Assembly (NCBI RefSeq): GCF_030528505.1
Contig: NZ_JAUMYS010000020.1
Coordinates: 1 to 44,440, forward strand
Source of the DNA: Tannerella sp.
GTDB lineage: Bacteria; Bacteroidota; Bacteroidia; Bacteroidales; Tannerellaceae
Length of the DNA stretch: 44,440 nt
Reading direction: 5' to 3'
Within the stretch, counting starts at the first letter, position 1, and every line of letters starts with the position of its first letter. The translations under genes were made by a program, and so were the position numbers. Below, piece by piece: positions 1 to 6,410 of the stretch. The notes under the pieces were generated by a model. That model was given only the letters and a program-made list of their open reading frames with translations. It ran no database searches and was not told the DNA's origin.

Positions 1-10
1 CACTTTTCTC

Positions 11-826
11 TCACTTCTTAATCAATTTCTGCGTATACGTCTGTCCGTCTTTGACGACGCGCACGAAGTACAGTCCTGCCGGCAGTCCGGCCATCGGGAT
101 TTGGAACGTCGGCTCATTCGTCCGGAACGACCGCAGCATCGTCATACCGCTCCAGAGCTGGATTTCGTAGGTGCTTCTGTCGGTCGAGAGCACGCTTAAT
201 CCGCTGACTTCGTCCGTCTCCATCAGCTGCAAGGTCACTGCATCCGTTGCCGGGTTGGGCGAGAGGGTGAAGAAATTCGAACCACAGCTGTATTCATACC
301 TTGCGAAAGGTATATAACAAGGATATCCTGTGATTTCTACGGTAATCATGTAGGTGCCGGGGCCGGGGAATGTAACAACCGGTTGGATGTTTAAGAAGGT
401 GGTATTCGGATAATACCCAATTAAAGTATAACCGCTTCCGTCTATTTTCGTATAACTCCAACGATAATTTAAAGGGACATTCTGTAAGTCTCCATTTTCT
501 CCTTGAGGTGTCAGAAAGAAGCTGGCAAAATTGCTTCCTGAATAGCCGAGAGGTTGTATCTGAAATTTGGGTTGACCGGTCATTACGCGTTCTTTCCTGA
601 TGGTTAATTCGTTTCCTCTCGTGAAAATGTTCGCTTCCACATGAGTTAACGCAAAGGTTTGATTGGTAACTCGCAATACTCCGTTATTGCTTATCGTAGC
701 GACATTCGAATTCGATACGCTCCATTGCACCGTTGCGCCCGGCGGCAGATTTTCTACCGTGTAGGTCGCCTGATTGCAGACCGATGCAGGGCCGGAGATA
801 GAGGGTTGGCAAATAGTTATACTGTG
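11..826 (-). pseudogene. C-terminal part of the same protease: second Ig-like repeat and T9SS sorting domain ending KLIKK
   Basis: This is the continuation of the protease, one frame away from the catalytic part. It is open from the TGA at 827-829. It opens with ISGPASVCNQATYTVENLPP, closely matching the repeat ISGP/IGPMTICNQ seen in the first part, so the frame change lies between 797 and 829. After an Ig-like stretch comes SPNPATDAVTLQL, the start of a type IX secretion (Por) type A sorting domain of about 75 residues. It carries GLPAGLYFVRV and ends in KLIKK. This domain directs outer membrane export and surface attachment. The piece has no convincing start of its own (the first in-frame start after the shift is GTG at 730), so it is probably not translated unless ribosomes shift frame. 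KLIKK endings are characteristic of six T. forsythia proteases (knowledge of the family). Confidence 0.75.
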
Positions 827-2483
827 TCAAGTTGGCAATTGTGATTCCGTTAAAACGAATGGCTGCTCGTATCTCTGCGTTGGCAAATCCGGTTTGCCTA
901 AATAGAGCCGTTGCTGTTCCCTGACCGGACTGCAACGTCATGCTATTGTTACTAGCACTCCACTGTACGGTTGCTCCCTGCGGAAGGTTCTTTATTGTGT
1001 AGGTATAGTTAGGCTGGTTGCAAATGGTCATGGGCCCAATGAGAGTAGGTCTTCCTATGCCATTTAACGTTTGCGGATTTGTCCCTTGTGGATCCAACCA
1101 ATCTCTCAACCGCCTTCTCGAATCGGTAGCGCCGTTTCCTGTCCAGGAAACACTGAATTTGCCGTACCAATCGGGTGAATTTAAAGAACTACAACTCGAC
1201 AGTCCTCCATGTAGCTGGCCGATTACTCTATGATCGTTATTCAATAATGGGGAACCGGAAGAACCTTTTTCTGTAACTCCATGATGTGGCTCTGTAGGAC
1301 TCCATGTTATCCGCCAATGGGTAGCGGAATTGTTTGGAGAATTACTCTCATAAGCAGTAGATATAGGTACATTTCTATATGTCGATATCTTTTTTACATC
1401 TCCACTCGGATGGTGAATACCGACACCGCTTGTTCCCGAATTACCGGAACGATCCCAACCTAAATAATAAGGGGTAAATCCGGTTAAATTACGCGGGTCT
1501 TGCGTTAATCGAAGTAAAGCAAAATCAGATGATCCATTGTTCGCAACCACGGTAGCCCTAACCGTTGACCGATGAGCCGGTTCGTTGCCATCGGAACAAC
1601 CCGGATGTTCATACCCCCAATAGAAAACCCATCGAGAGGCATTCGGATTGCTAATCGCATCAAACAGATTTTGACCATAACCATTTTGCAAACAATGATC
1701 GGCCGTCAATACATAGGGAGTGTTGTCGTTATTGGTGTTATTGACCAATGAACAGGAACACCATCCTGATCCGTAATCCGAGACAACCATAATTCTGGCA
1801 ATAGCATCCTTTTCCATTCTCCAATTCGCTCCCTCCGGACAGTTTACATTTACCTGACAGTCGCCGGAGTCATCAAAAGATCTTGTTCGGACAGTATAGG
1901 GACTGTTAATATACCTGTATCCATAATCGATGCGAGAGATGGATATAATGGCTTCTTCACGAACGGTTTCCGGTTGATAATATTCGAAAGTAACCGTTTC
2001 TCCATATATCAAGCCGGTTGAAAATGCAAATGCACCGTTTGATTCGTTATTAAGGTACTCGGAGGTTATGGCCCCGATAGATTGCCTTGTATCTTCACTG
2101 TATACATAGAACTTTGCTCCTTTAGGCAACCGGAACTTATCGTATAGAGCGTTCGTGGAAAGGGCTCCTGGCAATCTAACCTTTAGCCTCCACAATTTGC
2201 TGCCATCTTCTAACGTTTGCCACACCCCGGAATTAGCTAATGTGTAATGCACTTTTACGGGATAAGCAAATCGCAAAGGGCCACCCGGTAAAGCGTCTTT
2301 GACTTTGTCTTGCGCCTGTATTATCGTCATATTCGGAGCAGATAACTCTTGTGTAGAAATATCTCTTAATAACTGAGAGGGAGTGACTCCGAAACTAAAA
2401 GGAACTTCATTGGTCGTTATTTGTGCGCTTAAAAATTGTATAAAAAACAAGTATCCTAAAATAGAGAGTATTATTCTTTTCAT
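684..2483 (-). CDS. Trypsin-like (lysyl-endopeptidase-type) KLIKK serine protease, catalytic part; frameshifted
   Basis: Secreted serine endopeptidase. Residues 1-20 form a signal peptide ending at FLSA/Q, and residues 21 to about 205 are probably a propeptide. The catalytic domain starts near DDSGDCQVNVNCP, a pattern like Achromobacter/Lysobacter lysyl endopeptidase. The triad is visible: His263 in TADHCL, Asp320 in SSDFALL and Ser409 in GSSGSP. After residue 480 an Ig-like repeat begins (PTLIGPMTICNQ), followed by a second repeat (PTL). The frame then shifts and about 40 unrelated residues are read before the stop. The lost continuation is in the frame covering 11-826, so the intact protein would be about 823 residues. 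The ATG shares ATGA with the stop of the preceding lipoprotein gene. From memory, two potempins (B1, B2) precede miropsin-1 in T. forsythia, so miropsin-1 is the best guess. That identity is inference. Confidence 0.82.
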   Translation of the reverse strand: MKRIILSILGYLFFIQFLSAQITTNEVPFSFGVTPSQLLRDISTQELSAPNMTIIQAQDKVKDALPGGPLRFAYPVKVHYTLANSGVWQTLEDGSKLWRLKVRLPGALSTNALYDKFRLPKGAKFYVYSEDTRQSIGAITSEYLNNESNGAFAFSTGLIYGETVTFEYYQPETVREEAIISISRIDYGYRYINSPYTVRTRSFDDSGDCQVNVNCPEGANWRMEKDAIARIMVVSDYGSGWCSCSLVNNTNNDNTPYVLTADHCLQNGYGQNLFDAISNPNASRWVFYWGYEHPGCSDGNEPAHRSTVRATVVANNGSSDFALLRLTQDPRNLTGFTPYYLGWDRSGNSGTSGVGIHHPSGDVKKISTYRNVPISTAYESNSPNNSATHWRITWSPTEPHHGVTEKGSSGSPLLNNDHRVIGQLHGGLSSCSSLNSPDWYGKFSVSWTGNGATDSRRRLRDWLDPQGTNPQTLNGIGRPTLIGPMTICNQPNYTYTIKNLPQGATVQWSASNNSMTLQSGQGTATALFRQTGFANAEIRAAIRFNGITIANLTQYNYLPTLYLRPCIGLQSGDLHGRKSAAGRNGAMERIEFECRYDKQ

Positions 2484-2914
2484 GACTTCGAGTATTTATA
2501 AAGTAAGTAATATTGTTTATTGTCGTAGAAAAATTTCAGTTCATTTTTCTCCCATGTGTACGATTCGAGCTTCTTTATGATGTGATAGAACAGCGCGGCA
2601 TCGCCGTTATGATCATCCCCAACCTTCGTTACTATATCAATATGAGGAGGAGTTGTAAGATAAACCCTCATATCATTAAAGACGGAACGCCCTTGGGCTT
2701 TTGTCTCGGAAATAAATTTAAACCAGTAGCTGCCTTTCGGTGCAAGGGGAGTGATTTTCCCGGTTTTTGCATCCACTATTCCGGCCAGTTCCCACCGAGT
2801 ACCGGTCAGTTGCGTAGGAACCTCGTAGTCCTTGTTCTTCTCGCACCCCGCTCCTGCTGTTAGCAAGAACAGAGCGATTACGGTAAATAAAATAGTCTTT
2901 CGTTTCATAATCAT
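2480..2914 (-). CDS. Potempin-like outer-membrane lipoprotein (candidate protease inhibitor)
   Basis: Small lipoprotein of 144 residues, or 142 from the second ATG at 2908. The signal peptide ends at TAGAGC, giving a mature chain of about 121 residues. The body starts LTGTRWELAGIVDAKTG and ends with beta-rich KLESYTWEKNELKFFYDNKQ. This suggests a small up-and-down beta-barrel like its neighbour at 2911-3342. Its stop overlaps the protease ATG as ATGA (2480-2483), and its own start overlaps the previous stop in the same way, so all three are translationally coupled. Potempins are 98-132-residue lipoproteins encoded directly upstream of KLIKK proteases that they inhibit (established for T. forsythia). 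Two in a row before a serine protease fits the B1/B2 pair. Inhibition here is inferred from context and size. Confidence 0.72.
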   Translation of the reverse strand: MIMKRKTILFTVIALFLLTAGAGCEKNKDYEVPTQLTGTRWELAGIVDAKTGKITPLAPKGSYWFKFISETKAQGRSVFNDMRVYLTTPPHIDIVTKVGDDHNGDAALFYHIIKKLESYTWEKNELKFFYDNKQYYLLYKYSKS

Positions 2915-3342
2915 TTCTTTTTAAACAGTAAATAATTGGTATCATCATAACATAGCTTCAATTGCTTTGAGGCTATTTCGAAGCGATGAACTTTATATAA
3001 AGCCTCTACATAGTTTCGACCATCGAAAAGTTCATTGATTTTAGTTCCTCCTATTTTTAGAAAATGAAGGCTTTCACCTTTTATCTGGTACTCTCCACCT
3101 ATTTCATTTGTAGAAGTATGTCCTGTTATCGTTCCGTCACTTAAAAATGTTATTGTATAGCATTTTTCACACTCTTTGGGTTCGGCTTCCCGCAAAGTCT
3201 TGTCTGCCGTGTTGCCGAAACCAGCCAGTTTCCATGTCCCGTACAATTCGGTAGAACCGTACTCTTCTTTCTCTTTCTCGCACCCCATTCCTACCATCAG
3301 CAAAAGCAAGGCGCCTATCCATAAAATGATTTGCTGTTTCAT
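2911..3342 (-). CDS. Potempin-like outer-membrane lipoprotein (candidate protease inhibitor)
   Basis: Lipoprotein of 143 residues. The signal peptide ends at MVGMGC (Cys21), leaving a mature chain of about 123 residues with an acidic EKEKEEYGS linker. The domain begins LYGTWKLAGFGN, resembling the first strand of META/lipocalin-like barrels. It has a KECEKCYTITF segment with two close Cys and alternating strands to the end. It resembles the next gene (GTRWELAG; a terminal FFYDNKQYYLL versus LCYDDTNYLLF), so the two are probably tandem duplicates. It is the first full gene after the promoter at 3494-3526 and overlaps the next start by ATGA. It probably shields the cell from the coupled protease at the outer membrane (inference from known potempins). 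Confidence 0.72.
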   Translation of the reverse strand: MKQQIILWIGALLLLMVGMGCEKEKEEYGSTELYGTWKLAGFGNTADKTLREAEPKECEKCYTITFLSDGTITGHTSTNEIGGEYQIKGESLHFLKIGGTKINELFDGRNYVEALYKVHRFEIASKQLKLCYDDTNYLLFKKK

Positions 3343-3394
3343 GTTTTTTTATTTTTAGAGGTTTATACTTGTTTCCGCGTTCCGGATATTTCTT

Positions 3395-3466
3395 TTACGC
3401 TGCGCCTCCGGTGCGGTTTGCGAGGCGCATCGGCTTGTCGGGTGGAGTATCGGTCGTTTTTTCCAT
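3395..3466 (-). CDS. Conserved leader peptide, copy 1 (23 residues)
   Basis: Tiny reading frame reading MEKTTDTPPDKPMRLANRTG and then GAA and TAA. It lies between the promoter at 3494-3526 and the lipoprotein gene at 3342. The core DKPMRLANRTxGAA recurs in two other places (4489-4563 and 5619-5726). Base changes among the three copies in the first half of the core fall at third codon positions and are silent (AAG/AAA, CCG/CCA, CTC/CTT), which favours translation. The same bases form a hairpin, TGCGCCTC pairing with GAGGCGCA, so an RNA function is also possible. I do not recognise the peptide. Confidence 0.45.
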   Translation of the reverse strand: MEKTTDTPPDKPMRLANRTGGAA

Positions 3467-3493
3467 AGTGTTGTGTTTTTTTATGTGTTACTG

Positions 3494-3526
3494 CAAAGAT
3501 AGATACAGTTTTTGATTATATGCAAA
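3494..3526 (-). promoter_or_regulatory. Bacteroidetes-type sigma-A promoter for the potempin-protease operon
   Basis: Minus-strand TTTG (3523-3526), 21 nt spacer and TATCTTTG (3494-3501), a full match to the Bacteroidetes -33/-7 pattern. It points toward the leader peptide, the two potempin-like genes and the protease. Confidence 0.7.
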
Positions 3527-3622
3527 TATTTCGCCTGTTTTTTTATGTTTTTTTGACACACGGGAAATAGAGTGTTGGGTGTTATGTAAACCAACCCCAT
3601 TAAACATCTCGCAGGGCTTTCG

Positions 3623-4044
3623 TTATTCAAAAACTCCATTCCCATACTCGTAAATTAATTTCCAGTCTTTACTTGTACGGCAAAAATGATCTGTAGCAAT
3701 CTCTTCCTTACTCCAAGCAACTCGCTTTCCTCCGTCATAATACACTTCGCAAAATAAACATGAACTTAAAAGTTCTTTACAAAATAAACGGCCTTCTCAT
3801 TCTATTCACCTTGATATAATCTGATTTTGACGATAGCAATATCTTTTTCATTTTCTTTCTCCATTTGATTTACTTTTTCTGAAAGCCAATCCGGAAAATC
3901 TTTTTTCGCCATAATATCGTGAGGCGCTTTTTGTAAATTAGAAAAGAAAATATCTACCATATTCTTTTCATCTTTTTCCTCGCATCCCATCCCTGCCATC
4001 ATTATGAGCAAGGCACTTATCCATAAAGTAATTTTTATCTTCAT
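3623..4044 (-). pseudogene. Lipoprotein pseudogene with a nonsense codon and a frameshift
   Basis: The open part (3802-4044) encodes an 80-residue lipoprotein with signal peptide ending at MAGMGC, then FPDWLSEKVNQMEKENEKD and IRLYQGE, and stops at TAG. The bases after the stop still encode family-like sequence: NEKAVYFVKN in the same frame, then after a 1-nt shift LLSSCLFCEVYYDGGKRVAW through SKDWKLIYEYGNGVFE to TAA at 3623. The TAG sits where related Bacteroidales lipoproteins tend to have Trp (YQGEW), so TGG to TAG plus a single-base deletion explains it. Two independent lesions argue for real decay rather than a sequencing error. It begins with an ATGA overlap from the gene at 4041-4436. 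The family function is not known to me. Confidence 0.65.
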
Positions 4045-4436
4045 ATCTTCTTTTTTATCGTTGACAATTTAATAAAGTAAACAGGATCCCGTTTAATCCA
4101 CGGCTTGATATATTCACTACAATCAAAGACTTCTCCACTGATTATAACGGAGAGGCCATCTTTTTTGTATTTTTCAGGAATATCACATCCGCGGGGGATA
4201 AGATAAAGTCCATGTACAAGCTCTTTATTCTCTATTTCCAAAGCAAAATCATTTCGCCTTTTTATATATCGAAAATGGGCATTTTCATTCTTAAGGGTTA
4301 CAATCGGAATCTTCTCTTCCACACATTCGCATGAGCAAGAGATGTGGCTTTCTTCCTCGGAACTTTCTTTCTCACACCCCGCTCCTGCCGTTAGCAAAAG
4401 CAGGGCACCTATCCATAAAATGATTTTTGTCTTCAT
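4041..4436 (-). CDS. Cys-rich small lipoprotein, paralogue of the 4560-4985 gene
   Basis: Lipoprotein of 131 residues. The signal peptide is almost the same as its neighbours' (MKTKIILWIGALLLLTAGAG, Cys21). The mature part begins EKESSEEESHISCSCECVEEK, a three-Cys cluster shared with the 4560-4985 product. It then has beta-rich sequence with GCDIPEKYKKDGLSVIISGEVFDCSEY, where two more Cys are conserved between the paralogues. Mature length is about 111 residues, within the size range of potempins, and an OB-like or small barrel fold is possible but unproven. It follows leader-peptide copy 2 and couples to the decayed gene at 4044 by ATGA. Function unknown. Confidence 0.65.
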   Translation of the reverse strand: MKTKIILWIGALLLLTAGAGCEKESSEEESHISCSCECVEEKIPIVTLKNENAHFRYIKRRNDFALEIENKELVHGLYLIPRGCDIPEKYKKDGLSVIISGEVFDCSEYIKPWIKRDPVYFIKLSTIKKKI

Positions 4437-4488
4437 ATCTTCTTTTTTTAAAGGTTTATAATTGCTTTTCGCGTTCCGGATATTTCTT

Positions 4489-4563
4489 TTACGCTGCGCC
4501 TTCGGTGCGGTTTGCGAGGCGCATTGGCTTGTCGGCAGGTCGCTGTTTAGGTCGTTTCTTCAT
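4489..4563 (-). CDS. Conserved leader peptide, copy 2 (24 residues)
   Basis: Tiny frame reading MKKRPKQRPADKPMRLANRT then EGAA and TAA. The N-terminal part is basic and differs from copies 1 and 3, while DKPMRLANRT-x-GAA is shared. Its ATG overlaps the stop of the lipoprotein gene at 4560-4985 as ATGA (4560-4563), so it sits inside an operon and not only behind a promoter. The hairpin stem is kept but shortened (TGCGCCT/AGGCGCA). The next gene begins about 50 nt downstream. Confidence 0.45.
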   Translation of the reverse strand: MKKRPKQRPADKPMRLANRTEGAA

Positions 4564-4985
4564 GGCGTTGTATTTTGTAACTGATACCGTTTTATACTGG
4601 ATAATTGGATGTAAAAGCGGTGATAGTATCTGGCGTTAGGCTTATAATACTCACTACAATCGAACTTCTGTCCACTGACAATAACAGGCAGGTCTTCCTG
4701 TTTATATCTGTCAGGAATATCATTTTCGCATGGAACGATAGGAATTTGGAATTTTCCTTGTGCTTCTTCTTTACTCTTGGAGACTAATACATATTTCTTT
4801 AAGAAACTGTTATATTGGACATATAACGTTTCATCTTTCAGTTCCATGATATGTACCTTCTCTTCCACGCATTCGCATGGACAAGAGATGTGGCTTTCTT
4901 CCTCGGAACTTTTTTTCTCACACCCTGTTGCTCCTAACATCAAGAGCAGAAAAAATGCGTAGGATAAAAATGTTTTTATTTTCAT
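4560..4985 (-). CDS. Cys-rich small lipoprotein, paralogue of the 4041-4436 gene
   Basis: Lipoprotein of 141 residues. The signal peptide ends at MLGATGC (Cys22). The start of the mature chain, KKSSEEESHISCPCECVEEK, is nearly identical to that of the 4041-4436 gene. Downstream NDIPDRYKQEDLPVIVSGQKFDCSEYYKP aligns with the paralogue (IPEKYKKDGLSVIISGEVFDCSEYIKP), so this is a tandem duplication with a diverged middle. The start lies one base after the stop of the gene at 4987-5598, and the stop overlaps the leader-peptide ATG. Function unknown. It may be an envelope inhibitor or binding protein by analogy with nearby potempin-like genes. Confidence 0.65.
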   Translation of the reverse strand: MKIKTFLSYAFFLLLMLGATGCEKKSSEEESHISCPCECVEEKVHIMELKDETLYVQYNSFLKKYVLVSKSKEEAQGKFQIPIVPCENDIPDRYKQEDLPVIVSGQKFDCSEYYKPNARYYHRFYIQLSSIKRYQLQNTTP

Positions 4986-4986
4986 G

Positions 4987-5598
4987 TTATCGGATTTTAA
5001 AATTAATTTTGAAATGAATGTCTTCTGTTTCCATATGTTTACCTCCCGAAACAGGGAACAATTTAAATTTATGAGAGAAACTTGTGTAATAACTTCCTGC
5101 TTTAAGAGGCTTTCTCTTTAGGCTTCTATAACGGAAATCTCCACCTTGAACGATCGATTCTTCAGGATGAACCCATGATACTTTAAAGATATAACTGTCG
5201 TTATTATTAAATGGATAAGCTGCTATGCCGATATCTTCCTGCGCCATAGCTTCATAAGATTTTCCTACTGTTTTTCCGGAAGAGTACCAAATGGAAAAGA
5301 AATCCTTCGCATAAACACATGGATAGGCATTGTAGTAAAAATTTTTTCCCGTCTCATTTTTTATTCGGAAATAAAAGGTGAAATTTTCTCCTTCCTTAAA
5401 GACTGTTGCCGGTTTTCCCTGTTCATTAAGCAGACAAAACTTAAAAGCAATACCGTTTATCTTCTGCTCTATAACGGCTTGCTTTCCATCGGGCGATATT
5501 TCCCATAGCTGATCATCATCCTTGTTACAGCCCGTTATTCCAGCGGTTATCCATAGTAATAATAAACGTACAAATAAGACTTCTTTTTTTGTCTTCAT
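4987..5598 (-). CDS. Lipoprotein with a BsuPI-like beta domain
   Basis: About 203-residue lipoprotein from the ATG at 5598. A start at 5637 would add an unlikely lysine-rich 13-residue prefix and would overlap the leader peptide. The signal peptide ends at TAGITGC. The mature chain holds FKFCLLNEQGKPATVFKEGE then NFTFYFRIKNETGKNFYY, which resembles the BsuPI intracellular proteinase-inhibitor fold family common in Bacteroidales lipoproteins. It ends with KAGSYYTSFSHKFKLF. The ATG is preceded by an A-rich AAAAAAAGAAGA stretch 20 nt after the leader-peptide stop. It is the first full gene of the upstream transcript. Protease inhibition is only suggested by fold resemblance and context. Confidence 0.6.
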   Translation of the reverse strand: MKTKKEVLFVRLLLLWITAGITGCNKDDDQLWEISPDGKQAVIEQKINGIAFKFCLLNEQGKPATVFKEGENFTFYFRIKNETGKNFYYNAYPCVYAKDFFSIWYSSGKTVGKSYEAMAQEDIGIAAYPFNNNDSYIFKVSWVHPEESIVQGGDFRYRSLKRKPLKAGSYYTSFSHKFKLFPVSGGKHMETEDIHFKINFKIR

Positions 5599-5618
5599 AA
5601 TATCTTCTTTTTTTAAGT

Positions 5619-5726
5619 TTATACTTGTTTTCCGCATTTCGGATATCTCTTATACGCTGCGCCTCTGGTGCGGTTTGCAAGGCGCATCGGTTTGTCGGGC
5701 GGAGTATAATCGTTTATCGCTTCCAT
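5619..5726 (-). CDS. Conserved leader peptide, copy 3 (35 residues, longer form)
   Basis: Reads MEAINDYTPPDKPMRLANRT then RGAAYKRYPKCGKQV and TAA. The core matches copies 1 and 2. Their TAA stop after GAA is TAT here, so the frame runs on for 11 residues; the equivalent bases after the stop in copies 1 and 2 would read similarly (KKYPE). The hairpin keeps pairing through a G-T (G-U in RNA) substitution. It is the first frame after the promoter box at 5738 and ends 20 nt before the next lipoprotein gene. Confidence 0.45.
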   Translation of the reverse strand: MEAINDYTPPDKPMRLANRTRGAAYKRYPKCGKQV

Positions 5727-5737
5727 GATTTGTTGTA

Positions 5738-5745
5738 CAAAGTTA
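5738..5745 (-). promoter_or_regulatory. -7 promoter box for the upstream lipoprotein transcript
   Basis: Minus-strand TAACTTTG matches TAnnTTTG and lies 11 nt before leader peptide copy 3. The nearest TTTG upstream is at an unusual 13-nt spacing, so only the -7 element is well supported. Confidence 0.5.
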
Positions 5746-5880
5746 GTAGATATATCATCAAACGTTTTTTAGATATGATGCAAAAAAGGTTGAAAACGCT
5801 GCTCGGCGAAGTGTTAAAATCGCAGGATAAGGCCGATTCATATAAAAACCGTATTTTTGCTTTCGAAACAAATGTTCAGC

Positions 5881-6336
5881 ATGATCAGACAAAAGATAAA
5901 GAAAGCAGGACTTTTACTCGTCTTCGTACTCTGTGCATGGAGCGGGTATGCGCAAGTCCCTTCGAAGCCTGTCGACGCCTTCACCCTTCGCGCGGGATAC
6001 AATCATAACCGGGATAAAAATACGGCGTTTCTGGGGGGAGGTTACCTCGTAGGCGATTATTTCTGGGCCAGCGCTACGTTTTACGGGGGGGTACATTATC
6101 TGAAGTATGACGGAAGGCATCGTATCGTTCCCGAAATCGGCGCCGATTTTCATGCGGTAATGGTGATGGCCGGCCTCTCGGTCACTCCCTGCTCCGTTCA
6201 GCCGAAAGTAGGACTGAGCATCTTATCTATCGCCAACGTGACGGCAGGATACAGCATACCGTTCGGACGGGAGCAGCTTTTTAAAGGGTTTACGTTGGGC
6301 GTACAGTTTCAGTTGCCCGTCATAAATCGCAAATAA
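5881..6336 (+). CDS. Small outer-membrane beta-barrel-like protein
   Basis: About 151 residues. The signal peptide is MIRQKIKKAGLLLVFVLCAW ending near YAQ. The mature part alternates Gly/aromatic strands (FTLRAGYN, LGGGYLVGDYFWASATFYGG, VTAGYSIPFG), as expected for a small six- to eight-strand barrel. It ends GFTLGVQFQLP, a typical outer membrane C-terminal strand. ATG at 5872 is an alternative start. The TTG at 5857 is unlikely because the -7-like box TATTTTTG (5852-5859) overlaps it. It is transcribed divergently from the lipoprotein region. No specific family was recognised. Confidence 0.65.
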   Translation: MIRQKIKKAGLLLVFVLCAWSGYAQVPSKPVDAFTLRAGYNHNRDKNTAFLGGGYLVGDYFWASATFYGGVHYLKYDGRHRIVPEIGADFHAVMVMAGLSVTPCSVQPKVGLSILSIANVTAGYSIPFGREQLFKGFTLGVQFQLPVINRK

Positions 6337-6383
6337 TATACATACCGGATGAACGGAGCTGTTTATCATCGGAGAAATATGCC

Positions 6384-6391
6384 TATTTTTG
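6384..6391 (+). promoter_or_regulatory. -7 promoter box upstream of rhaB
   Basis: TATTTTTG followed by TGCG, 19 nt before the rhaB ATG. No clear TTTG at the expected spacing. Confidence 0.45.
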
Positions 6392-6410
6392 TGCGAAAAA
6401 TTCGGAAATC

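Noticed and set aside
5625-6008. 127-residue plus-strand frame
   Set aside because: Runs through the leader peptide antisense and out of frame into the outer membrane protein gene; no recognisable sequence.
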